Shown piece after piece: positions 1-8,934 of a stretch of 33,688 nt of DNA. Both the position numbers and the translations under genes were made by a program. The DNA is taken from contig CACANA010000011.1 in assembly GCA_902533775.1 (NCBI GenBank), forward strand, positions 1 to 33,688, given 5' to 3'. The notes beneath the pieces are model-generated. The model was not told the DNA's origin. It did not search any database and was given only the letters and a program-made list of their open reading frames with translations. This stretch comes from an uncultured Pelagibacteraceae bacterium (GTDB taxonomy: Bacteria > Pseudomonadota > Alphaproteobacteria > Pelagibacterales > Pelagibacteraceae). How positions within the stretch are numbered: position 1 is the first letter of the stretch; each line of letters begins with the position of its first letter.

Positions 1-189
1 ATAAAACAAATGCTATCGAATGGAGAGTTAGGCTTATTATTAATTAAAATAGTAGATATTGTTGGTGAAAGTAACCTTGAAGATCTAGATATAAACACTG
101 TGAATTTATTAGTTTCAACTATGAATGAGCTAAAAAATGTAGATTTAAGGAACGAAATTCTAATAGAAGTCTTGCCTTTAAAAGTCTAA
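1..189 (+). CDS. C-terminal end of an unidentified protein (partial)
   Basis: The frame is open from the first base to a TAA at 187-189, giving 62 residues of a protein that begins outside the window. It is rich in Leu, Ile, Val and Asn and reads as helical, with a pattern like GELGLLLIKIVDIVGE followed by a second helix near LVSTMNELKNVDL. Such helix pairs occur at the ends of large, poorly conserved alphaproteobacterial proteins encoded near def/fmt, but I do not recognise the family. It lies 14 bases upstream of def on the same strand, so it may share that transcript. Function unknown. Confidence 0.6.
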   Translation: MKQMLSNGELGLLLIKIVDIVGESNLEDLDINTVNLLVSTMNELKNVDLRNEILIEVLPLKV

Positions 190-203
190 ACAATAAATAA
201 ACT

Positions 204-725
204 ATGTCAGTAAAAGAACTAATCACAGTCCCTGATGATATTCTTAGAAAAAAATCTGAGCCTTTATATAAAGTTGATGTTAATGAAAAAAAACTCATAA
301 AAGATTTATTTGAAACTATGTACCATCACAATGGTATAGGTTTGGCAGCTGTTCAAGTTGGAATACTTAAAAGAGTAGTTGTTTTAGATGTCTCAAAAAA
401 TGAAAATGAAAAAGAACCTTTATGCTTTATTAATCCACAAATAAAAACTTTAAGTGAAAAAATGTCTACATATGAGGAAGGTTGTTTATCAATACCTAAT
501 ACCTTTATTGAGATAGAGAGACCAGAAATTTGTACCGTATCTTATATAGATGAAAATGGTGATAAGAAAGAAATGGAATGCGATGGATTACTCTCAACAT
601 GTTTACAACATGAAATAAATCACCTAGATGGAAAACTAATAATTGATTATTTATCTAAAATTAAAAAAGATTTAATAATAAAAAAATTGTCTAAACAAAA
701 AACTTCTAATAGAGTTGTTGTTTAA
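204..725 (+). CDS. def: Peptide deformylase
   Basis: Removes the formyl group from the N-terminal methionine of nascent proteins; a cytosolic metalloenzyme acting at the ribosome exit. All three family motifs are present: GIGLAAVQVG at about residues 44-53, EEGCLSIP at 91-98 with metal ligand Cys94, and QHEINHLDG at 135-143 with metal ligands His136 and His140 and catalytic Glu137. The length of 173 residues is normal. The ATG at 204 gives the usual N-terminus, with the VPDDILRKKSEP segment expected at residues 9-20. The TAA stop (723-725) is followed at once by the ATG of fmt, so formylation and deformylation enzymes are co-transcribed, as in most bacteria. Confidence 0.97.
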   Translation: MSVKELITVPDDILRKKSEPLYKVDVNEKKLIKDLFETMYHHNGIGLAAVQVGILKRVVVLDVSKNENEKEPLCFINPQIKTLSEKMSTYEEGCLSIPNTFIEIERPEICTVSYIDENGDKKEMECDGLLSTCLQHEINHLDGKLIIDYLSKIKKDLIIKKLSKQKTSNRVVV

Positions 726-1640
726 ATGTCAAATATTGTATTCATGGGCACACCGCAGTTTGCTGTGCCTATCCTAAAAAAAATTAATCAAAAATATAAA
801 ATTAACTGTGTATTTACTCAGCCTCCAAGTAAATCAAATAGAGGTCAAAAGTTTACGAAATCATCAATTCATATATGTGCAGAGGAACTTAATCTAGAAG
901 TTAAAACTCCAAAAAAAATCGATGAAGAATTTGAATATCTTAAAGAATTAAATTTAGATCTTGTAGTTGTTGTTGCATATGGACAAATAATTTCAAAAAA
1001 AATTCTTGATTTAAGTAAAAAAGGTTTTTTGAATATTCATGCTTCATTATTACCAAAATGGAGAGGGGCGGCACCAATCCAAAGATCGATTTTAAACAAT
1101 GAAACAAAAACTGGTATATCATTTATGAAAATTGATGAAAAATTAGATTCAGGGCCAGTATGTAATAAATATTCAATAGATATTTTTGAACAGGATAATA
1201 CAGAAACTTTATCAGAAAAATTATCTTATTTGAGTACAGAAAAAATTTTAGAAAATGTGCAAAAAGTTTTAGAAGGAGAGGCAATATTTAAAGAGCAAGA
1301 TCATGCAAAAGCTACATACGCAAAGAAAATACAAAAAATAGAGGGAAAGATAGATTGGAATAATAGTGCTCGTAGTATAATTGCCCAAATAAATGGATTA
1401 TATCCAAAACCTGGTGCATGGTTTGAGTTTAAAAACAAAAGATATAAAATATTAAAAGCCAAAATAAACAAGCAGTCAGCAACGATTGGTGAAGTAATCG
1501 ACGAACAAATGACAATAGCATGTGGTGAAAATTCAATAAATATTATTGAAATTCAAAAAGAGGGTAAGAATCCACAATTAATCAGTGAATTTTTATTAGG
1601 GAATAAGGTTAGAAAAGGAACAATAATTTCAAGTGATTAG
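726..1640 (+). CDS. fmt: Methionyl-tRNA formyltransferase
   Basis: Transfers a formyl group from 10-formyl-tetrahydrofolate to Met-tRNA(fMet) for translation initiation. The N-terminal Rossmann-type domain begins with MGTPQFAVP (residues 7-15). The folate site segment NIHASLLPKWRGAAPIQR (103-120) holds catalytic Asn103 and His105, and Asp141 in KLDSGPV completes the triad. A C-terminal OB-like tRNA-binding domain follows (about 205-304, including NGLYPKPGAWF). 304 residues is close to the usual 310. There is no gap after def, and the last 8 bases overlap truA. One frame-shifted minus-strand reading inside this gene was discarded. Confidence 0.97.
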   Translation: MSNIVFMGTPQFAVPILKKINQKYKINCVFTQPPSKSNRGQKFTKSSIHICAEELNLEVKTPKKIDEEFEYLKELNLDLVVVVAYGQIISKKILDLSKKGFLNIHASLLPKWRGAAPIQRSILNNETKTGISFMKIDEKLDSGPVCNKYSIDIFEQDNTETLSEKLSYLSTEKILENVQKVLEGEAIFKEQDHAKATYAKKIQKIEGKIDWNNSARSIIAQINGLYPKPGAWFEFKNKRYKILKAKINKQSATIGEVIDEQMTIACGENSINIIEIQKEGKNPQLISEFLLGNKVRKGTIISSD

Positions 1641-2373
1641 ATATCAGATTTTAATAGAATATGAAGGTACTTTATATAATGGTTGGCAAATTCAAAAAAA
1701 AGGTAAGTCAATCCAGGAAAATATTGAAATTGTCTTATCTAAACTATTAAAAGAAAAAATAAAAATTCACGGGTCTGGACGAACAGATGCTGGAGTTCAT
1801 GCTAAAGAGCAATCAGCACACTTTGATACTACAAACAAAATTATTCAAAAAGATAAATTATTGAATTCACTAAACTTCTTTTTAAATAAAAAAAAAATAT
1901 CTATTTTAAAAATAAAAAGAAAAAATAAACTTTTTCATTCAAGATATTCTGCAAAAGAAAGACGCTATATGTACTTAATTAGAAATGATGCTTCTCCTTC
2001 TGTTATTAATTTTAACAGAGAGTGGCATATTAAAAAAAAAATTGATGTTAAATTGATGAAAAAGGGAGCCAAAAAGTTAATCGGGACTCATGATTTTTCA
2101 ACTTTTAGAGCATCTAATTGTGCTGCAAAAAGTCCGGTAAGAACCATGAAAAAAGTAAAAATAACAAAAGTTAAAAATGTTATAAAAATTCAATTTGTGT
2201 CAAAATCATTTCTTAAGAGTCAAGTTAGATCCATGGTTGGTTCACTCAAATACCTTGGTGAAAATAAATGGAACTTAAAAAAATTTACCACTATATTTAA
2301 ATCAAAATCTAGAAAAAATTGTGCTCCTATTGCTCCCGCACATGGCTTATATCTTGAGAAAATTATTTATTAG
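1633..2373 (+). CDS. truA: tRNA pseudouridine(38-40) synthase
   Basis: Converts uridines 38-40 of the tRNA anticodon arm to pseudouridine. The catalytic loop GSGRTDAGVHAKEQ (47-60) contains the nucleophile Asp52, followed by a second conserved block around FSTFRASNCAAKSPVRT and the C-terminal KSFLKSQVRSMVGSLKYLG. 246 residues is the normal length. The start is a GTG at 1633, inside the end of fmt (8-base overlap), which gives the expected N-terminus IRYQILIEYEGTLYNGWQ. The stop TAG overlaps the 3' end of the convergent SET-domain gene by 11 bases, leaving no room for a separate terminator. Confidence 0.95.
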   Translation: MIRYQILIEYEGTLYNGWQIQKKGKSIQENIEIVLSKLLKEKIKIHGSGRTDAGVHAKEQSAHFDTTNKIIQKDKLLNSLNFFLNKKKISILKIKRKNKLFHSRYSAKERRYMYLIRNDASPSVINFNREWHIKKKIDVKLMKKGAKKLIGTHDFSTFRASNCAAKSPVRTMKKVKITKVKNVIKIQFVSKSFLKSQVRSMVGSLKYLGENKWNLKKFTTIFKSKSRKNCAPIAPAHGLYLEKIIY

Positions 2374-2824
2374 ATTTCTTTTTTTTCTTTTTTATTCTCC
2401 ATCTTGATCCTTCTCTAACTATATAGCCACAACAATTTTTCGAGCCACACTTACAAGGAAAATCCTTATAGTTTTCATCAAAACTAAAACCATAATCATA
2501 AGTTAGTTCCTCATTTTTATTTATATCTTTAATAGAACTAATCCATAATTTTAAACCTTTGCCCTCAACTTCGCAGTTTGGATCACAAGAGTGATTAATA
2601 AGTCTTGCAGTATTGTAAGCAAAATCACCGTCTAAATCATATCTATTATTTAAGTTAAAAAGATAAATCGCTTTATCATTATCAAATTTTGGATTATTTT
2701 CGGTCTGTTTTTTTGTAATTATTTTACCTGTGTAGTAAATAATCTTAGTTCCTTTTTTTATATTTTTAGATGCGAACAGTCCCCTGTTATCAATATTTGA
2801 TGATTTTTGTTTGTATAGTTTCAT
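2363..2824 (-). CDS. SET-domain protein-lysine methyltransferase with post-SET motif
   Basis: Predicted S-adenosylmethionine-dependent lysine methyltransferase; substrate unknown. The small 153-residue protein is almost entirely a SET domain: RGLFASKNIKKGTKI (14-28), the cofactor/substrate knot motif LINHSCDPNC (75-84), ELTYDYGF (106-113) with the catalytic tyrosine, and a cysteine-rich post-SET tail (Cys124, Cys126, Cys131) that normally binds zinc with the Cys of NHSC. A Lys-rich end follows. It sits two bases after the HDAC-like gene as the last gene of the rpmH-dapE run and converges on truA. Bacterial SET proteins of this type are found in several alphaproteobacteria and may act on ribosomal or nucleoid proteins, which is inference. 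Confidence 0.88.
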   Translation of the reverse strand: MKLYKQKSSNIDNRGLFASKNIKKGTKIIYYTGKIITKKQTENNPKFDNDKAIYLFNLNNRYDLDGDFAYNTARLINHSCDPNCEVEGKGLKLWISSIKDINKNEELTYDYGFSFDENYKDFPCKCGSKNCCGYIVREGSRWRIKKKKKKSNK

Positions 2825-2826
2825 GA

Positions 2827-3756
2827 TTATTTATTTTCCGCCTCGATTAATGCATTTACATGATAATTAGCGCTTTCAGCTAGTGCTTTCAGGTCGTATC
2901 CACCTTCTAATAAAGATACTACTTTTCCGTTAGTAAATTTATTAGTGGCTTTTAGTGTTCTTCTTGTTATTTCATAAAAATCTTTGGATGAAAGTTCAAA
3001 TTGAGCTAATGGATCGTTTTTGTGGGCATCAAAGCCAGCAGAAAAGATTAGGTAGTCAGGCTTATATTCAATTAACCTATCTAAAACTCTATCATAAGCA
3101 TTAAAATACTCTTCAGAATTGGTGCCTGCAGGAAGAGGTATATTAAGAGAATTATTATACTTTCCCTTGTCTTTTTCTGAGCCACCACCTGGATAAAATG
3201 GATATTGATGTGTTGATATATAAAGTGAATTTTTGTTGTCATACATTACATCATAATTCCCATTTCCCCAATGAACATCAAAATCTACACATGCAATTCT
3301 TTTATACTTATATTTTTTTATTAAATAATTAACTGCAACACCTGCATTAGAAATACAGCAAAAGCCCATTGATTTATTTTTTTCGGCATGGTGTCCTGGT
3401 GGTCGTACAACACAAAAAGCATTTTTATACTTTTTATTCTCAATTCCATCTATTGCACTTATAGCTGATCCTGCAGCTTGAAATACTGCATCCTTACTTC
3501 CAGGCGATACAACTGTATCGCCATCTAAAAAATTTAAGCCACTTTTGGGAAATGAATTATTTAAATTATTAATATAATCTTCAGAATGTGTCATATTAAG
3601 AATATCATTAGGAACAACATCTGGCTTATCCCAAAGCAGTTCTTTATTTTTTTTTAAAGTATCAATTATTGAAACCACTCTCTTCGGTTGCTCTGGATGA
3701 CCATCGCCTGTTATATGTTTTTCTGAAGATTCAGATGTTATAATTGCAGTTTTCAA
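2827..3756 (-). CDS. HDAC-family deacetylase / acetylpolyamine amidohydrolase-like protein
   Basis: Zinc hydrolase of the arginase/deacetylase fold that removes acyl groups from lysine side chains or polyamines. Signature segments are RPPGHHAEKNKSMGFC (118-133) with the His122/His123 pair, zinc ligands Asp160 and His162 in CVDFDVHWGNG, FSAGFDAHKNDPL (238-250) with zinc ligand Asp243, and LEGGYDL with the transition-state Tyr287. 309 residues is typical for bacterial members. Translation appears to begin at a TTG (3754-3756) that overlaps the TGA of dapE as TTGA; this start gives the family N-terminus MKTAIITS followed by GHPEQPKR. Protein lysine, polyamine and small acylated metabolites are all possible substrates. 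Confidence 0.9.
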   Translation of the reverse strand: MKTAIITSESSEKHITGDGHPEQPKRVVSIIDTLKKNKELLWDKPDVVPNDILNMTHSEDYINNLNNSFPKSGLNFLDGDTVVSPGSKDAVFQAAGSAISAIDGIENKKYKNAFCVVRPPGHHAEKNKSMGFCCISNAGVAVNYLIKKYKYKRIACVDFDVHWGNGNYDVMYDNKNSLYISTHQYPFYPGGGSEKDKGKYNNSLNIPLPAGTNSEEYFNAYDRVLDRLIEYKPDYLIFSAGFDAHKNDPLAQFELSSKDFYEITRRTLKATNKFTNGKVVSLLEGGYDLKALAESANYHVNALIEAENK

Positions 3757-4895
3757 GAGAAATAATTATGTAAAATGTTCTTATAAATCTTAGTTAACTT
3801 TTTTAAATCTGAGATCGATGTTCTTTCATTAACCATATGAATAGTATTATTTCTTAACCCAAGCTCAAGACGTGGTATCGAACCTAAAAATCTGCTGTCA
3901 CTTGTGCCACCTCTACAATTTAATTTTGCATTGTTGCCTGTAACTTTTTTTACAACTTTTTTTACCATATAAATTTCTTTATTTGGTACTGTGTAAAATG
4001 CTTCTCCGCTTACTTTATAATCTATTTTTGTTTTGCAATTTTCTTTTTTTGCAACAGCATTAATAATTTTACTAAGTTTTTTTTTCAGAGATGTTGATTT
4101 GTAAGTTGAATTAAACCTAACATTAAATTTAGCACTTGCAGATTGTGGGACTACATTTTCAGATATATTATCCACATTCATTTTTGTAAATTCTAAATTT
4201 GATGGTGGCATATACTTTGTTCCTTTGTCTAGCGGAACACTTTTCAGTTTAGATATTATTTTAGCAAGAGTGGTACATGGATTTATATATGTCCCATAAA
4301 ATGCAGAGTGTCCACTTTTTCCATACACTGTTACTGTTGCGTTCATAGAACCTCTTCTTCCAATCCTAATTTCATCTCCAACTGATTTATTTGATGACGG
4401 TTCACCTACTACCGAAAAATCGATTTTTTCTTTTTTTTTCTTTAAATATTTCATAACGGCTGGACAACCATGACCTGTAGTTTCTTCATCTGCCGTAATT
4501 ATTATTGATATAGAACCTTTAAATTTTTTATTTTTAATAAAGTTACTTACAGCACTTATCCAACATGCCACACTACCTTTCATGTCCTGGGATCCTCTTC
4601 CATATAAATATCCCTTTTTTACTACTGCTTTAAATGGCGGAAAATCCCAATTATTCAGGTTAGCAACAACATCTGTGTGACCCAAATAATTAATGTTAGG
4701 TTTTGATTTACCAAATTTTGCATATAAATTTAATGCGGGTTTAGCGCCTGTCCCTTTTGATTTTATTATATGACATTTAAAACCTATTGATGAGAGTTTC
4801 CTTGAAAGGAAATTCATAATACCCTTATCTTCTGTTTTAATTGTTTGAAATTTTATTAGCTCCTGAGCTAACTTTAATTCATTATAAGTTTTCAT
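3753..4895 (-). CDS. dapE: Succinyl-diaminopimelate desuccinylase
   Basis: Hydrolyses N-succinyl-L,L-diaminopimelate in the succinylase branch of lysine and diaminopimelate (peptidoglycan) synthesis. M20-family di-zinc peptidase: GHTDVV with metal ligand His73 and Asp75, GRGSQDMKG with bridging Asp104, the DEETTGHG segment with catalytic Glu137 and ligand Glu138, VVGEPSS with another Glu ligand, and a late His in NNTIHMVNE. The central dimerisation lid contains RRGSMNATVTVYGKSGHSA. 380 residues is normal. It lies 4 bases after dapD and its TGA overlaps the TTG start of the HDAC-like gene, consistent with translational coupling. Confidence 0.95.
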   Translation of the reverse strand: MKTYNELKLAQELIKFQTIKTEDKGIMNFLSRKLSSIGFKCHIIKSKGTGAKPALNLYAKFGKSKPNINYLGHTDVVANLNNWDFPPFKAVVKKGYLYGRGSQDMKGSVACWISAVSNFIKNKKFKGSISIIITADEETTGHGCPAVMKYLKKKKEKIDFSVVGEPSSNKSVGDEIRIGRRGSMNATVTVYGKSGHSAFYGTYINPCTTLAKIISKLKSVPLDKGTKYMPPSNLEFTKMNVDNISENVVPQSASAKFNVRFNSTYKSTSLKKKLSKIINAVAKKENCKTKIDYKVSGEAFYTVPNKEIYMVKKVVKKVTGNNAKLNCRGGTSDSRFLGSIPRLELGLRNNTIHMVNERTSISDLKKLTKIYKNILHNYFS

Positions 4896-4899
4896 TAGT

Positions 4900-5727
4900 T
4901 TACTCTCTTAAAAGATCGTTAACAGATGTCTTTGATCTAGTTTTTTCATCAACTTGTTTAATTATTACTGCACAATATAAAGATGGTGCTTTTGGATTGT
5001 TTTTATCTGGTAAGGATCCTGGAACTACCACTGAGTAAGGTGGAATTTTTCCATAAGTTATTTCACCAGTTTTTCTATTAACAATTTTTGTCGATTGCCC
5101 AATATACATTCCCATGCTTAGAACAGAGCCTTCTCCAACTATTACACCTTCTACTACTTCTGACATTGCTCCTAAGAAAACATTATCTTCAATAATTGTT
5201 GGTAATGCTTGGGCTGGTTCTAATACTCCACCAACCCCAGTCCCAGCCGAGATATGACAATTTTTTCCAATCTGACAACAACTTCCTGCACGACTGAATG
5301 TATCCATCATAGTACCTTCGTCTATGTACGCTCCAATATTTACATAACATGGCATAAGAACAGCATTTTTTGCAACAAAGGAACCACGTCTTGCTGCTGT
5401 ATTGGGGACCATTCTGAAACCAGCTTTTTCAAAATCTTCATTCGTCCAGCCAGCAGTTTTACCTTTTAATAAGTGACTTTTATCTCTCCATGTTGAATAT
5501 GGCCCCGCCATGATATCCATTCCATGCATTCGAAAACTTAACATGATAGCTTTTTTTAGATGTTGATGAGTAACCCATTCACCATTGATCTTTTCAGCTA
5601 CTCTTGCTTTTCCACTGTCTAGATCATCAATAATTTGATTAACAGCATCCTTTAAAGATTTATCTGAATTTTGGTTTACTTGGTCTTTATTTTCCCAAGC
5701 TTCATTTATAATTTTTTCAATACTCAT
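4900..5727 (-). CDS. dapD: 2,3,4,5-tetrahydropyridine-2,6-dicarboxylate N-succinyltransferase
   Basis: Succinylates tetrahydrodipicolinate using succinyl-CoA, two steps before DapE in lysine/diaminopimelate synthesis. The N-terminal helical domain is followed by a left-handed beta-helix made of hexapeptide repeats, visible as VLMPCYVNIGAYIDEG, SAGTGVGGVLEPAQALP and VFLGAMSEVVEGVIVGEGS (about residues 120-210). The C-terminus contains the conserved GKIPPYSVVVPGSLP. 275 residues is the family length. The start ATG at 5727 is four bases after the stop of the HAD gene, so argB, HAD, dapD and dapE form one transcript joining arginine and lysine synthesis. Confidence 0.96.
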   Translation of the reverse strand: MSIEKIINEAWENKDQVNQNSDKSLKDAVNQIIDDLDSGKARVAEKINGEWVTHQHLKKAIMLSFRMHGMDIMAGPYSTWRDKSHLLKGKTAGWTNEDFEKAGFRMVPNTAARRGSFVAKNAVLMPCYVNIGAYIDEGTMMDTFSRAGSCCQIGKNCHISAGTGVGGVLEPAQALPTIIEDNVFLGAMSEVVEGVIVGEGSVLSMGMYIGQSTKIVNRKTGEITYGKIPPYSVVVPGSLPDKNNPKAPSLYCAVIIKQVDEKTRSKTSVNDLLRE

Positions 5728-5731
5728 AATT

Positions 5732-6403
5732 TTATGAGTTTTTTAATAACCTTATTTCTTTTAAAAATAAAGAGAGATTTTCGATTTTATAGTCGATGTA
5801 ATCTTTATCAGACTCTTTTTTACCCCAGTATTCATTATTGATAAGCCAAGCTGTTATAGTTCCTCGCTCTTTACCTATTGATAAATTTTTAGCTATATCC
5901 TCAATATAAAGCGTTTCTTTTGGATTAATCTTAAATTTATCAACCATAAGATCAAAAGCTTTTGCTTCAGGCTTTGGGTGATATTTTGCGTCTACGATAT
6001 CAAATATATCTTTAAATTGGTCTTCAATACCAAGGGTTTTAACTATATTTTTTACATGCGCTCTACTTCCGTTTGTAAATACGAATTTATTTAAATTTAT
6101 ATTTTCAAGCTCATTTCTTAAAACAAGATCTTTTTCCATAAATGAAAGATCAATATCATGAACATACTCCAAAAATTCTTCTGGTGGTATATCATGATGT
6201 ATCATCAATCCATTTAAACTTGTGTTGTATTTGTGAAAATAATCTCTTTGTAATTTTTTAGCTTTTATAAGATCTAAGTTGAGTTTATTTGAGATATATT
6301 TTGTCATCCTCTTACTAACTTGGCCAAAAACTGCTTCTAAATCGTTATATAAAACGCCATCACAGTCGAACAAAATATTTTTTATATTTTTTAGATTATT
6401 CAT
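5732..6403 (-). CDS. HAD-superfamily pyrimidine 5'-nucleotidase-like hydrolase
   Basis: Predicted phosphatase on small phosphorylated metabolites, most like the alphaproteobacterial pyrimidine 5'-nucleotidase family (related to yeast Sdt1). HAD motif I is FDCDGVLYN with the nucleophile and acid Asp pair (about residues 13-21). Motif II is FTNGS, motif III is the lysine of HPKPEAKAF, and motif IV is YIEDIAKNL. A helical cap lies between motifs I and II. Start codon ATG overlaps the argB stop as ATGA (6400-6403). The same gene is commonly found beside argB and dapD in alphaproteobacteria, which supports a metabolic housekeeping role, but the substrate cannot be read from sequence. Confidence 0.85.
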   Translation of the reverse strand: MNNLKNIKNILFDCDGVLYNDLEAVFGQVSKRMTKYISNKLNLDLIKAKKLQRDYFHKYNTSLNGLMIHHDIPPEEFLEYVHDIDLSFMEKDLVLRNELENINLNKFVFTNGSRAHVKNIVKTLGIEDQFKDIFDIVDAKYHPKPEAKAFDLMVDKFKINPKETLYIEDIAKNLSIGKERGTITAWLINNEYWGKKESDKDYIDYKIENLSLFLKEIRLLKNS

Positions 6404-7248
6404 TTTCTAATTAATGTTCCTGCGCCCTTATCAGAAAATAACTCAAATAGTATTGAATGTGGTTTTCTTCCATCAACAATAACAACACCTCTAACACCAT
6501 TAGATATTGCATCTAAACAAGTGTTAATTTTTGGTATCATGCCTCCAGATATAATATTATTTTTTAACATCTCGTTAGCTCTATAGAGATTAATTTCAGA
6601 TATTAGTTTTTGATTTTCATCAAGAACACCTTCAACATCTGTCATTAAAAGAAGTCGTCTAGCATCGATCTCTTTTGCAATTGAACCTGCCACAACATCT
6701 GCATTAATATTGTAAATTCTACTATCATCACCCACTCCTAAAGGGACAACTATTGGAATTTGTTTATTATTAATAAAATTTAATATTTTCTCTTTATTAA
6801 TTTTTTTTGGTGTACCGACATATCCTAATTCTTTACTTTCAGGAATAATATTAATTACATTATTTTCCTTAGGTGATATTGAACAAACATTTGTGTTTTT
6901 AGATTTTAATTCATGTAAAATCTCTAAATTAAGCTCTAGTAAAGCCTCTTCTATATATCTTATTGTTTTTTCGTCTGAAACCCTAAGTCCATTGATAAAT
7001 TTTGTTTCAATATTTTTTTCGTCTAATTTTTTTTTAATATTCTTACCTCCACCATGGACAACTATTGCTGATAAACCAATTTTGTTTATTACTGAAATAT
7101 CTTCTATGAATTGATTGAATAGTTTTTTATCTAATAAAACAGATCCACCACATTTAATTACTATAATCTCAGACTGATATTTATTTATATATTTTTCAAC
7201 TTCATTAATATTAGGACCATCTGTTGGAATAATCTTATCTAATTCCAT
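6400..7248 (-). CDS. argB: Acetylglutamate kinase
   Basis: Phosphorylates N-acetylglutamate in arginine synthesis. Amino acid kinase fold: VIKCGGSVLL (phosphate loop), VVHGGGKNIKK, NGLRVSDEKT (substrate site), NINADVVAGSIAKEIDA and LLLMTDVEGVLDE (nucleotide site), and ISGGMIPKI near the end. About 282 residues, slightly short of the usual 290-300. Two adjacent start codons exist: TTG at 7251 and ATG at 7248; I prefer the ATG. Either way the gene begins immediately after the YidC stop. In many alphaproteobacteria engB lies between yidC and argB, and it is absent here. Confidence 0.94.
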   Translation of the reverse strand: MELDKIIPTDGPNINEVEKYINKYQSEIIVIKCGGSVLLDKKLFNQFIEDISVINKIGLSAIVVHGGGKNIKKKLDEKNIETKFINGLRVSDEKTIRYIEEALLELNLEILHELKSKNTNVCSISPKENNVINIIPESKELGYVGTPKKINKEKILNFINNKQIPIVVPLGVGDDSRIYNINADVVAGSIAKEIDARRLLLMTDVEGVLDENQKLISEINLYRANEMLKNNIISGGMIPKINTCLDAISNGVRGVVIVDGRKPHSILFELFSDKGAGTLIRK

Positions 7249-7251
7249 CAA

Positions 7252-8934
7252 TTAAACTGTTTTAACTGAAGTTCTTTTCATAATTACATACTGTTGTGCC
7301 ATTGTAAGCACGTTGTTAATTGTCCAATATATTACTAATCCAGATGGAAATGGTGCAAGTATAACTGTTAAGAATACCGGAAAAAACATGAAAATTTTTT
7401 GCTGAATCGGATCTGGTGGTGTTGGATTAAGTTTTTGTTGCATCCACATTGTTACACCCATTGCTACTGGCCAAGCGCCGATAATTAAAAATGATGGAAC
7501 ATCATATGGCAACAAACCAAATAGATTAAATAAACTTGTAGGATCTCTTTCACTTAGATCATGTATCCAACCAAAAAAAGGCTGATGTCTCATTTCAATT
7601 GTAACAAACAACATTTTATAAATTGCAAAAAAGAATGGTATTTGAATTAAAATAGGCAAACACCCACTTACAGGATTCACTTTCTCTCTTTTATAAAGCG
7701 CCATCATTTCTTGCTGTAACTTCATTTTATCTTCCTTATGAAGTTCTTTAAGTCTTACCATTTCGGGTTGAAGAACTTTCATTTTTGCCATTGATCTAAA
7801 TGAGTAGTTAGCGAGAGGAAAAAACAAAATTCTTATACAAGCGGTAATTAATATAATTGCAATTCCATAGTTGCCAGTTAGTTTGAAGAAATAATCTGAT
7901 ATTAAGAATATTGGTTTTGTTAAAAAATATAGGAAACCCCAATCAATTGCTAAATCAAATTTATTAATATTTAGTTTTTCCGCATAACCATCAACAACAT
8001 CCACTTCTTTTGCGGCAATAATCACTTTTACCTGATTAGTTTTACTTTCATTAGCTCTGACTTCTGTTGCAGCTGTCTCTATGAAGTTAGCTTTAAATTT
8101 ATTTTTATAATCGAAATCTGACCTAAAACTTTTATTACTTTCTGGGATTAAACTTGTTATCCAATATTTATCTGTAATACCCATCCATCCTTTGTTAGCA
8201 TTTACAGAGTACTTCTTATCTTTTATGTCATCGTAATCTTCTTCAACAAGATTATCATCAAAAACACCTAATAAACCTTCATGTAATATATAAAAATCAG
8301 TTACATCAGGAGCTAGGTTTCTAATAATTTGTCCGTAGGGATAAAAGTTATAAGTATTTTGAGTATTATTCGTAATTTTTTGATTAACAGTAAATAAAAA
8401 TTTATCATCTATACTTATTTCTTTCTCAAAAGTTATATTCTGCTTATTATTCCATACTAATTTAATTGAACTGTTCGGCGTTAGTAATTTATTGCCAACA
8501 ACTTCCCACTTTGTATTTGAATTAGGAACTTCGATATCTTTATTATTTATAGCCCAACCTGTTTCTATATAATAACCATTTTCAGTCTCTTTAGGATTAA
8601 GCAAAACTACATTTTCATCAGAGTCTAAAGTTTCAGTGTATTTCTTAAAAATCAGATCATCGATTAATGATCCCTCTAAAGAAATAGAACCTTTAATATT
8701 TTCATTTTCAAAAAGTATCCTTTCAACTTTATTTATTGCCTCCGATCTAGAAATTTTATTATTCTCAATATTTTGCTCTATTTTTGGTGCCTCGTTTAGC
8801 TGAAGGTTGTTTTTATTTTGATCAATATTAGTTATCTGCTTCGTATCAGGACTTGGTGGAGCAAAAAATAATCCATAGAGAATAATTACTGCTGCACTTA
8901 ATGATATTGCTGCTATTACGTTTCTTGTGTCCAT
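7252..8934 (-). CDS. yidC: Membrane protein insertase YidC
   Basis: Inserts and folds proteins in the inner membrane, alone or with SecYEG. 560 residues is the length of Gram-negative YidC. An N-terminal membrane anchor (about 5-25) is followed by a linker rich in Asn/Gln and a large periplasmic beta domain (about 70-330). The conserved insertase core begins near FLTKPIFLISDYFF and continues through NYGIAIILITACIRILFFPL. The hydrophilic-groove arginine lies in NYSFRSMAKMKVLQP; later transmembrane segments include GCLPILIQIPFFFAIYKML and the C-terminal FPSGLVIYWTINNVLTMAQQ. The ATG overlaps the yidD stop by one base. The C-terminal tail is short and only mildly basic. Confidence 0.97.
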   Translation of the reverse strand: MDTRNVIAAISLSAAVIILYGLFFAPPSPDTKQITNIDQNKNNLQLNEAPKIEQNIENNKISRSEAINKVERILFENENIKGSISLEGSLIDDLIFKKYTETLDSDENVVLLNPKETENGYYIETGWAINNKDIEVPNSNTKWEVVGNKLLTPNSSIKLVWNNKQNITFEKEISIDDKFLFTVNQKITNNTQNTYNFYPYGQIIRNLAPDVTDFYILHEGLLGVFDDNLVEEDYDDIKDKKYSVNANKGWMGITDKYWITSLIPESNKSFRSDFDYKNKFKANFIETAATEVRANESKTNQVKVIIAAKEVDVVDGYAEKLNINKFDLAIDWGFLYFLTKPIFLISDYFFKLTGNYGIAIILITACIRILFFPLANYSFRSMAKMKVLQPEMVRLKELHKEDKMKLQQEMMALYKREKVNPVSGCLPILIQIPFFFAIYKMLFVTIEMRHQPFFGWIHDLSERDPTSLFNLFGLLPYDVPSFLIIGAWPVAMGVTMWMQQKLNPTPPDPIQQKIFMFFPVFLTVILAPFPSGLVIYWTINNVLTMAQQYVIMKRTSVKTV

